Shown here one piece after another: positions 1 through 5,097 of a stretch of 5,097 nt of DNA. The notes below the pieces were generated by a model. That model worked only from the letters and a program-made list of their open reading frames with translations, was not told the DNA's origin and made no database searches. This stretch comes from an uncultured Desulfovibrio sp. (GTDB lineage: Bacteria; Desulfobacterota; Desulfovibrionia; Desulfovibrionales; Desulfovibrionaceae): positions 1-5,097 of the forward strand of contig URTO01000173.1 of NCBI GenBank assembly GCA_900550745.1, given 5' to 3'. Made by a program: the position numbers and the translations under genes. The first letter of the stretch is position 1; each line of letters begins with the position of its first letter.

Positions 1-55
1 CAGGCTTTCTTTCTTCTGTGAAACCTTTATGGAGTGGAGTGAGCAGGATTTTTTA
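1..55. other. AT-rich edge downstream of valS, with a weak hairpin
   Basis: This stretch follows the valS stop codon and is clearly less GC-rich than the gene. Positions 2-4 plus 6-9 (AGG, TTTC) can pair with 20-26 (GAAACCT), leaving C5 bulged and a 10-base loop at 10-19. That gives only 7 base pairs and no clean U-tract, so a terminator role for valS is possible but weak. The window ends here, so the structure may be cut off. No frame of this stretch resembles the missing ValRS C-terminus. Confidence 0.3.
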
Positions 56-2317
56 TCATTTCAGAAACGGAGACGGCGCAATGTTCAGCTCGGCGCGGAT
101 CGTGCGGATCATGCCGATGGCTTCCTGCACGAATTCCATGCGGGCGGCGGCTTCGGGCTTGAGGCAGCCGGGGCGCGCTTCGGGCAGGAGCTGCACCGCT
201 ACGTCGGAACCGGCCCCGCCGGGCAGGGCCTGCCAGATTTCGGCGGTCACGAAGGGCATGATCGGGTGCATGAGGATGAGGAACTCGCGCAGGGCCGTCC
301 ACAGCACATACTGGGCTTCCGCCTTGCGGGGGCCTTCTTCCTTCATGTCCGGCTTGATGAGCTCCAGATACCAGTCGCAGAACTCGTTCCAGAGGAACTT
401 GTAGAGGGTCTGGGCGGCGTCGTTGAAGCGGTAGGCTTCGATGGCGTCGTCCACATCCTTCTTGACCTCTTCGAGGCGGTGGAGCAGCCACTGGTGATGC
501 AGCCCCTGCACCTTGCCGAGATCCACGGCGGCGGGCACGTCTTCGGGCAGGTTCATGAGCGCGAACCGGGAGGCGTTCCACAGCTTGTTGACGAAATGGC
601 GGTAGCCTTCGATGCGCTCTTCCGAAAGGCGGATGTCGCGGCCCATGGCGGCGAAGGCCGTCAGGGTGAAGCGCAGGGCGTCGGTGCCGTACTTCTCGAT
701 CATCACCAGCGGGTCGATGACGTTGCCGGTGGATTTGGACATCTTGCGGCCCTGCGCGTCGCGCACGAGGGCGTGCAGGTAGACGTGCTTGAAGGGCACC
801 TGATCCATGAAGTGCAGGCCCATCATCATCATGCGGGCCACCCAGAAGAACAGGATGTCGAAGCCGGTGACGAGCACGGAGGTGGGGTAGAACGTGGCGA
901 GATCCTTGGTCTTGTCCGGCCAGCCCATGGTGCTGAAGGGCCACAGGGCGGACGAGAACCACGTGTCGAGCACGTCGGATTCCTGCACCAGCTCCGTGCA
1001 GCCGCAATCGGGGCAGGACGTGGGATCTTCCTCGGAGACGATGAGCTTGCCGCACTGGGCGCAAGTCCATGCCGGGATGCGGTGGCCCCACCAGATCTGT
1101 CGGCTGATGCACCAGTCGCGGATGTTGTCGAGCCAGTTGTAATAGGTCTTCATCCAGTTTTCAGGGAAGATCTGGGTCATTTCCGGCACGGCGGCGCGGG
1201 CGCGGGGCGCGAGCTTCGTGGAAGCCACGAACCACTGTTCGGACATATGCGGCTCGACCACGGTCTTGCAGCGGTAGCAGTGCCCCACGCTGTGATCGAG
1301 ATCCTCGATCTTCACGAGCTGGCCGGAAGCCTGCAAATCCTCGACGATGCGCTTGCGGCACTCTTCCTTGGACAGGCCCGCATACGGCCCGGCCTCGGCG
1401 GTCATGTTGCCGTCCTCGTCGATGCACTGGATGAATTCGAGGCCGTGGCGTTCGCCGAGCGTCCAGTCGTTGGGGTCGTGGCAGGGGGTGACCTTCAGGG
1501 CGCCGGTACCGAATTCCTTGTCCACGTAGCGGTCCGCGAACAGCGGCACGGCGCGGCCTACGATGGGCACGATGATTTTTTTGCCCACGAGCCCGGCATA
1601 GCGCTCATCCTCGGGATGGACGCACACGCCGGTGTCCGCCATGATGGTTTCGGGGCGGGTCGTGGCGATGATCACCGAGCCGGAGCCGTCCTCGAAGTCG
1701 TAGCGGACGTGGTACAGGTGGCCCTTTTCGGGCATGTGATCCACTTCGTCGTCGGCAAGGGCGGTATGGCAGCGGCTGCACCAGTTGATGATGTACTTGC
1801 CCTTGTAGATGTACCCTTCCTTGTACAGCTCCACGAACACCTTGCGGACGGCCTTGGAAAGGCCCTCGTCCATGGTGAAGCGTTCGCGCGTCCAGTCCAC
1901 GGAGTCGCCGAGCATACGGATCTGGTTGAGGATGCGGTTGCCGTAGTCCTCTTTCCACTGCCATACGCGCTCGACGAAGGCTTCGCGGCCGAGGTCGTGG
2001 CGGCTCTTGCCTTCCTTGGCGAGGGCGCGTTCCACCACGTTCTGGGTGGCGATGCCCGCGTGGTCGGTGCCGGGCAGCCAGAGCACCTTTTTCCCTTTCT
2101 GGCGGGCGTGGCGGCAGAGCACGTCGATGAGCGTGTGGTTCAGGGCGTGGCCGATGTGCAGCGCGCCCGTGACGTTTGGCGGAGGGATGACAATGGAGAA
2201 AGGTTCGCCCGGGCCGTCGGGGTCGGGAGTGAAGGTCTTGTTCTTTTCCCAATACTCACGCCAGTGGTCTTCCACGGCATGGGGCTCGTAGCCCTTGGGT
2301 AGCGCGTTTTCGGACAT
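56..2317 (-). CDS. valS: Valyl-tRNA synthetase, C-terminally truncated
   Basis: Class Ia aminoacyl-tRNA synthetase that charges tRNA-Val with valine in the cytoplasm and edits mischarged threonine. The translation has the HIGH signature (54-57, after PPPNVTGALHIGH), the editing-domain segment ATTRPETIMADTGV (218-231), and two zinc-type cysteine sets (C180/C183 with C347/C350; C419/C422 with C435/C438). It also has the CISRQIWWGHRIPAW block (403-417), KMSKS (525-529) and an anticodon-binding helical domain starting near 610. The start at 2317 fits: GGAG (complement of 2324-2327) lies six bases upstream and the N-terminus aligns with the family. The oddity is the 3' end. ValRS is usually about 860-950 residues; this one is 753. 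Recognisable homology runs through IRAELNIAPS (740-749), then PFLK and tandem TGA TAA stops. The end of the anticodon-binding domain and the C-terminal coiled-coil tRNA-binding arm (Val_tRNA-synt_C) are missing. Family identity is certain; whether the protein works, or the gene is broken or misassembled, is not. Confidence 0.97.
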   Translation of the reverse strand: MSENALPKGYEPHAVEDHWREYWEKNKTFTPDPDGPGEPFSIVIPPPNVTGALHIGHALNHTLIDVLCRHARQKGKKVLWLPGTDHAGIATQNVVERALAKEGKSRHDLGREAFVERVWQWKEDYGNRILNQIRMLGDSVDWTRERFTMDEGLSKAVRKVFVELYKEGYIYKGKYIINWCSRCHTALADDEVDHMPEKGHLYHVRYDFEDGSGSVIIATTRPETIMADTGVCVHPEDERYAGLVGKKIIVPIVGRAVPLFADRYVDKEFGTGALKVTPCHDPNDWTLGERHGLEFIQCIDEDGNMTAEAGPYAGLSKEECRKRIVEDLQASGQLVKIEDLDHSVGHCYRCKTVVEPHMSEQWFVASTKLAPRARAAVPEMTQIFPENWMKTYYNWLDNIRDWCISRQIWWGHRIPAWTCAQCGKLIVSEEDPTSCPDCGCTELVQESDVLDTWFSSALWPFSTMGWPDKTKDLATFYPTSVLVTGFDILFFWVARMMMMGLHFMDQVPFKHVYLHALVRDAQGRKMSKSTGNVIDPLVMIEKYGTDALRFTLTAFAAMGRDIRLSEERIEGYRHFVNKLWNASRFALMNLPEDVPAAVDLGKVQGLHHQWLLHRLEEVKKDVDDAIEAYRFNDAAQTLYKFLWNEFCDWYLELIKPDMKEEGPRKAEAQYVLWTALREFLILMHPIMPFVTAEIWQALPGGAGSDVAVQLLPEARPGCLKPEAAARMEFVQEAIGMIRTIRAELNIAPSPFLK

Positions 2318-2409
2318 TGCCTGCTCCGATGAAAGGGTTCAAAGGCTTGTGTCAGCGAGGGAGGGCGGGTGTTGTCAACGGCGCCCGGTTGTTCTATGCA
2401 GAAGGGACC
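2318..2409. promoter_or_regulatory. Divergent intergenic region between valS and the BPL_N-like gene
   Basis: These 92 bases must carry signals for both directions unless transcription comes from further away. A GTTGTCAAC palindrome (2371-2379) gives a perfect -35 hexamer TTGACA on the minus strand (complement of 2373-2378) and TTGTCA on the plus strand (2372-2377). On the plus strand TATGCA (2395-2400) lies 17 bases downstream of TTGTCA, but would start RNA almost at the ATG. On the minus strand the hexamer at the right distance is CTGACA, a poor -10. Promoters are therefore plausible but unproven. I see no attenuator or T-box-like structure; the leader is too short for one. Confidence 0.35.
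2324..2327 (-). promoter_or_regulatory. valS ribosome binding site
   Basis: Read on the minus strand, GGAG is followed by six bases (CAGGCA) and then the valS ATG. This is a standard Shine-Dalgarno spacing and supports 2317 as the start. Confidence 0.7.
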
Positions 2410-3729
2410 ATGACTGACATAGCCATATTTTGGGATGCTTCACAGCTTTGGGGCCTGCTCGTGTGGCGGGCCGCCGAAGCGTTCGGGCTTCCGTACCGTC
2501 TGGTCAAAGCGAAAGAGATAGCTCAGGGCGCGCTTTCTGACAAGACGTCTCTTCTGCTTGTACCCGGCGGAACGGCCCGGCACAAGTCTGCCGCATTGGG
2601 GGAAAAAGGGCGGGAGGCCGTCCGCGCATGGGTGCGCGGCGGGGGGCGCTACGTGGGCTTCTGCGGCGGGGCCGGGCTTGGCCTTTCCGATGCCGCCGAT
2701 CCCGTGCGCACCGCCGAAATCGGCACCGGCCTGCAGCTCTGCCCGTGGCACCGTGCCGAAATCGGCGAGCGCGTGCAGCACTTCGTTTCCGGGCATGTCC
2801 GCGTCCGTTTTCAGGGCGGGCATCCGCTTGTCCCGGAATGTTTTTCCGATCCCGTCCCCCCCGGTTCCGAACCGGCCATCCCCATCTGGTGGCCGGGGCG
2901 CTTTGCGGCGTCCTCCGGCGGCCCCGGCGACGGCGTGGACGTGCTGGCCCGGTATGCTGGCTCCGATCCCCGCACCTGCCCGCCGGATCTGTGCGTGGCT
3001 GATTTGCCCCTTTCCTCGCTGTCCCCCGCCGTGCTCGAACAATGGATCGAGCTGTACGGCGTCGCGCTGGCGCCGGGATTCCTCAACGGGCAGCCCTGCG
3101 CCCTGCACGGGCGGTACGGCGAGGGGAGCTATACGCTCAGCTACAGCCATCTGGAGACGCCCGGATCGCCGGACGCGAACCGCTGGTTTGCGCACATCCT
3201 GCGGACGCTGACGGGGTTCGAGCCGAGGGCGGATACCGTCCCGGCGTGGCGTCCCGGCGAAATGCCCGTATTGTGGCATGATCCCGATCTGCTCGAAGCC
3301 CGGCGCGGCATGGGCGAGCTGATCCGGCTCGGCATCGCCCACGACCTGCTGTTTGAGCGCGCCCCGTGGCTGACGGGGTGGCGTTCCGGCGTTCCGGGGT
3401 CGGGCCTCAACACGCTGTTCATGGGGCTGTGCGTGCTTACGGGCGTGGCCCCGTCCGCCGAGGCCGAAAGGCTTTGGGCCTCGCAGCGCGTCCGGTTCGG
3501 CGAAATGTTTTCCCTGTTCCGGCAGGGCGTCGAGGGGCTCCTGCTTGGGCTGCGCCTCGCCACGATCATGCCGGAAGAAGTGCCGCGCAAGATTCTCGCC
3601 GGGCAGCGCCTGACGCTGTTCGGTTCCGCCATGCAGGGCGGGGGCCTTTACAAGGAACTGATGGATATGGTCGACGCATTGCTGTTCTTGAGTTTGGGAA
3701 GGCCCGGAGGGTGCGATGGTTCCGCCTGA
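2410..3729 (+). CDS. BPL_N / class I glutamine amidotransferase-like protein with an extra C-terminal domain
   Basis: A 439-residue protein of unknown substrate. The N-terminal part (about 1-268) looks like the glutamine-amidotransferase-like fold of the 'biotin-protein ligase N-terminal' family (BPL_N). It has an opening strand DIAIFWD (3-9), LLLVPGGTARHKSAAL (48-63), a nucleophile elbow GFCGGAGLGL (83-92) with C85 as candidate nucleophile, and LSYSHLET (243-250) with the H247-x-E249 pair expected to complete a Cys-His-Glu triad. Residues 270-439 are probably largely helical and I do not recognise them; no biotin-ligase catalytic domain is visible, so it should not be called a biotin ligase. 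No signal peptide or clear membrane segment is seen, so it is probably cytoplasmic. The frame stays open upstream to a TTG at 2317, but the ATG at 2410 is preferred: it follows an AAGG-containing purine stretch (2401-2407) and begins directly with the first strand. The gene's 3' end carries the ribosome binding site and first codons of the next gene. Confidence 0.85.
   Translation: MTDIAIFWDASQLWGLLVWRAAEAFGLPYRLVKAKEIAQGALSDKTSLLLVPGGTARHKSAALGEKGREAVRAWVRGGGRYVGFCGGAGLGLSDAADPVRTAEIGTGLQLCPWHRAEIGERVQHFVSGHVRVRFQGGHPLVPECFSDPVPPGSEPAIPIWWPGRFAASSGGPGDGVDVLARYAGSDPRTCPPDLCVADLPLSSLSPAVLEQWIELYGVALAPGFLNGQPCALHGRYGEGSYTLSYSHLETPGSPDANRWFAHILRTLTGFEPRADTVPAWRPGEMPVLWHDPDLLEARRGMGELIRLGIAHDLLFERAPWLTGWRSGVPGSGLNTLFMGLCVLTGVAPSAEAERLWASQRVRFGEMFSLFRQGVEGLLLGLRLATIMPEEVPRKILAGQRLTLFGSAMQGGGLYKELMDMVDALLFLSLGRPGGCDGSA
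3706..3710 (+). promoter_or_regulatory. Ribosome binding site of the CofD-like gene, inside the upstream gene
   Basis: GGAGG lies five bases before the ATG at 3716 and within the last codons of the BPL_N-like gene. It is the strongest Shine-Dalgarno match in the window. It fixes the start of the next gene and supports translational coupling across a 14-base overlap (3716-3729). Confidence 0.85.
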
Positions 3730-4831
3730 CGAAGGATCGCGCATCCTGTTTTTCAGCGGCGGCACGGCGCTGGCTCCGGTGGCGGCGGAACTCTCCCGGC
3801 ATACCCGCAACGCCGTCCACGTCATCACCACCTTTGATTCCGGGGGCAGTTCCGCCGAACTGCGCCGCGTATTCGACATGCCCGCCGTGGGGGACATCCG
3901 GGCCCGGATCATGGCGCTGGCCGATCGTTCCCTTGAAGGCAATCCTGAGATCGTGGAGCTGCTCGGCTGCCGCCTGCCCAAGGATGCCGGGCCGGAAGCC
4001 CTGCACCGCGAGCTAGCCTCTCTCGCATCCGGCGCGCACCCGCTGGTGGCTGCGATTCCAGAGCCCATGAACGAGGTCGTTACGCAGCACCTTTCGGCTT
4101 TTCGGGCGTTGATGCCCGCCGATATGGATCTTGCCGGGGCGAGCATCGGCAACCTGATCCTGACTTCCGGCTACCTTTCCCTCGATCGCCAGCTTGAGCC
4201 CGTAGTGCGGGTGTTTTCCGGCATGGTGCAGGCGCGGGGCGTGGTTATGCCCGTATCGGATTCCTGCGCCCACCTGTGCGTGCAGCTTGAAAACGGCGAG
4301 GTCATCGTGGGGCAGCACCGTTTCACCGGCAAGACCGCGACCGCCGTCACCTCACCCATACGGGATATGTGGCTTTCAGCCTCGCTGGATGATCCTTCCC
4401 CCGTTTCCGTGCCCATCCAGCCGCGCCTTGCCCACGTCATCCGGGCTGCGGATCTTATCTGCTATCCCGTGGGCAGTTTCTTCTCTTCCGTGATGGCGAA
4501 CCTGCTTCCCCTCGGCGTAAGCTGCGCCGTCCGCGAGGCCGCCTGCCCCAAGGTATTCATTCCCAATCTCGGCACCGACCCGGAGCTTTTCGGGCTCACG
4601 GTGCAGGATCAGGTGGCGTATCTGCTGCGTTTCGGGGCCGACGGCTGCCCGGCGGGACAGGCGCTCAACTGGCTTCTGGTGGACGAGGACGAGTCCCGCT
4701 ATCCCGGCGGCATCCCCTACGAGTGGCTTGCCCGGCTCGGCATCCGCGTCCGCAAGGCGCATCTTGTTTCCGAGCCCCCTTACCTCGACGCTGGGTTGCT
4801 GTGCCGTGAGCTTTTGGGTGAGTGGACGTAG
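3716..4831 (+). CDS. CofD/YvcK-superfamily protein (GAK-system CofD-like)
   Basis: A 371-residue protein of the CofD fold (CofD/UPF0052 superfamily), which includes 2-phospho-L-lactate transferase of coenzyme F420 synthesis and the YvcK/gluconeogenesis-factor proteins that bind UDP-sugars. Motifs in order: phosphate-binding loop FSGGTAL (13-19), FDSGGSSAELR (40-50), VGDIRARIMALAD (58-70), ASIGNLIL (142-149), VGQHRFTG (198-205), ADLICYPVGSFFSSVMANLL (245-264) and PKVFIPNLGTDPE (278-290). The VGQHRFTGK segment and overall spacing match, from memory, proteins annotated 'GAK system CofD-like', a group I remember mainly from Desulfovibrio; I cannot check this here. It is not typical CofD, since no other F420 gene is present, and not typical YvcK, since the loop has SGGTAL rather than GGGTGL. 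The start at 3716 has GGAGG at ideal spacing and places the first strand (RILFF) right after the N-terminus. The gene overlaps the BPL_N-like gene by 14 bases, so both are probably made in step and may act on one substrate. That substrate is unknown. Confidence 0.88.
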   Translation: MVPPDEGSRILFFSGGTALAPVAAELSRHTRNAVHVITTFDSGGSSAELRRVFDMPAVGDIRARIMALADRSLEGNPEIVELLGCRLPKDAGPEALHRELASLASGAHPLVAAIPEPMNEVVTQHLSAFRALMPADMDLAGASIGNLILTSGYLSLDRQLEPVVRVFSGMVQARGVVMPVSDSCAHLCVQLENGEVIVGQHRFTGKTATAVTSPIRDMWLSASLDDPSPVSVPIQPRLAHVIRAADLICYPVGSFFSSVMANLLPLGVSCAVREAACPKVFIPNLGTDPELFGLTVQDQVAYLLRFGADGCPAGQALNWLLVDEDESRYPGGIPYEWLARLGIRVRKAHLVSEPPYLDAGLLCRELLGEWT

Positions 4832-4907
4832 GGAGGATTGGGGAAGGGAGGGGGAACCTTTCTGGAGAAAGGCTTCCCCCTCCCTTCCCCAAACCCCATC
4901 CCTCCCT
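4830..4907. repeat. Long polypurine/polypyrimidine inverted repeat (hairpin)
   Basis: The arm 4838-4856 is perfectly complementary to 4874-4892 (19 bp). After one bulged base (C4873), CCTTTC (4857-4862) pairs with GAAAGG (4867-4872) around a TGGA loop (4863-4866), for 25 bp in all. The base can extend by seven more pairs (4830-4836 with 4901-4907) across an asymmetric internal loop. One arm is almost all purine and the other almost all pyrimidine. It starts at the stop codon of the CofD-like gene, so it may act as a terminator or 3'-end RNA stabiliser. It lacks a following U-tract, so it is not a classical intrinsic terminator. Its form also suits a dispersed intergenic repeat. Confidence 0.8.
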
Positions 4908-5097
4908 CTCCAAAGACTTTCGTAATGGAGTGTGGGAGCTTCATGGGCGTTCCCTTTGGAAAAGGGCGGGGTTTACCGCAGGATGTTTTTCTCAACAGAT
5001 GTTGGCCGAATAATCGGTGTGTTATTGCCTGAAACTCCAAGCGCCCCTGTCATAGGATGTGGCTTTTTATCATCACAGTATGATGAAAATACAGTTT
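4908..5097. other. Intergenic region with no credible gene
   Basis: No reading frame here looks like a protein. The short open frames are proline/glycine-rich translations of the hairpin and its flank. Small inverted repeats occur: CCCTTT/AAAGGG with a 3-base loop (4952-4966), CCGA/TCGG around ATAA (5006-5017), and TCATC/GATGA around seven bases (5070-5086). From about 4981 the sequence becomes AT-richer, which suits the upstream region of a gene outside the window. TATGAT at 5079-5084 resembles a -10 hexamer, but no good -35 sits 16-18 bases before it. Confidence 0.5.

Noticed and set aside
27..1112. Second minus-strand frame inside valS that runs past the valS stop codon, considered as the continuation of valS by frameshift
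   Set aside because: Its last residues after the valS homology breaks off do not resemble a ValRS C-terminus, and it stops by position 27. No slippery sequence is evident.
29..2302. Open plus-strand frame of 757 codons across valS
   Set aside because: It is the antisense shadow of valS. GC-rich third positions suppress stop codons on the other strand. The translation is rich in His, Gly and Ala without any family motif, while the minus strand has unmistakable ValRS signatures.
2317..2409. Upstream TTG (2317) or ATG (2329) start for the BPL_N-like gene
   Set aside because: These starts would add about 27-31 residues without homology or visible structure and would abut or overlap the valS start. 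The ATG at 2410 has a purine-rich binding site and begins at the first strand of the fold.
2440..4152. Open minus-strand frame of 570 codons across the two plus-strand genes
   Set aside because: It spans two genes that have ribosome binding sites and family motifs. Its translation is Arg/Pro/Ala-rich low-complexity sequence with no recognisable domain.
4830..4907. The hairpin as a classical intrinsic terminator
   Set aside because: The stem is strong but is followed by CTCTCCAAAG rather than a U-tract, so I list it as an inverted repeat instead.
4665..5040. Several short open frames on both strands over the hairpin region
   Set aside because: Their translations are Pro/Gly/Lys/Ser-rich readings of the purine/pyrimidine arms. 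They have no family motif and no consistent ribosome binding site, and they overlap the CofD-like gene or one another.
1..5097. tRNA genes, CRISPR arrays, transposase genes, prophage or toxin-antitoxin genes
   Set aside because: I looked for repeat-spacer periodicity, cloverleaf-like segments and transposase motifs and saw none.

Overview
The window is GC-rich DNA in its coding parts and carries three genes plus two non-coding ends. I infer a deltaproteobacterium of the Desulfovibrionaceae type (Desulfovibrio/Bilophila-like). The reasons are the GC-rich codon use, the resemblance of the CofD-like protein to a family I remember mostly from Desulfovibrio, and a long polypurine/polypyrimidine intergenic hairpin. 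This is recognition from memory, not a database result.

Layout. Positions 1-55 are a short AT-richer edge. Positions 56-2317 (minus strand) encode valyl-tRNA synthetase, valS. It has every catalytic signature but stops after 753 residues, in the middle of the anticodon-binding region and before the usual C-terminal coiled coil. Positions 2318-2409 are a short divergent intergenic region. Positions 2410-3729 (plus) encode a protein with a class I glutamine-amidotransferase-like (BPL_N-type) N-terminal part and an unassigned C-terminal part. Positions 3716-4831 (plus) encode a CofD/YvcK-superfamily protein that overlaps the previous gene by 14 bases and has a strong ribosome binding site inside it. 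Positions 4832-5097 hold no credible gene, but contain a near-perfect 25-bp hairpin right after the last stop codon and an AT-rich end that may be the upstream region of the next gene.

How the genes relate. valS is housekeeping and transcribed away from the other two. The two plus-strand genes look like a translationally coupled pair. One has a full Cys-His-Glu triad in an amidotransferase-like fold; the other has the nucleotide/phosphate-binding motifs of the CofD superfamily. Neither function can be named. The CofD-like protein resembles what I remember being annotated as 'GAK system CofD-like protein', but no ATP-grasp or HprK-like partner lies in this window.

The points most worth a second look are the coupled amidotransferase-like/CofD-like pair, the missing C-terminus of ValRS, and the hairpin after the pair.
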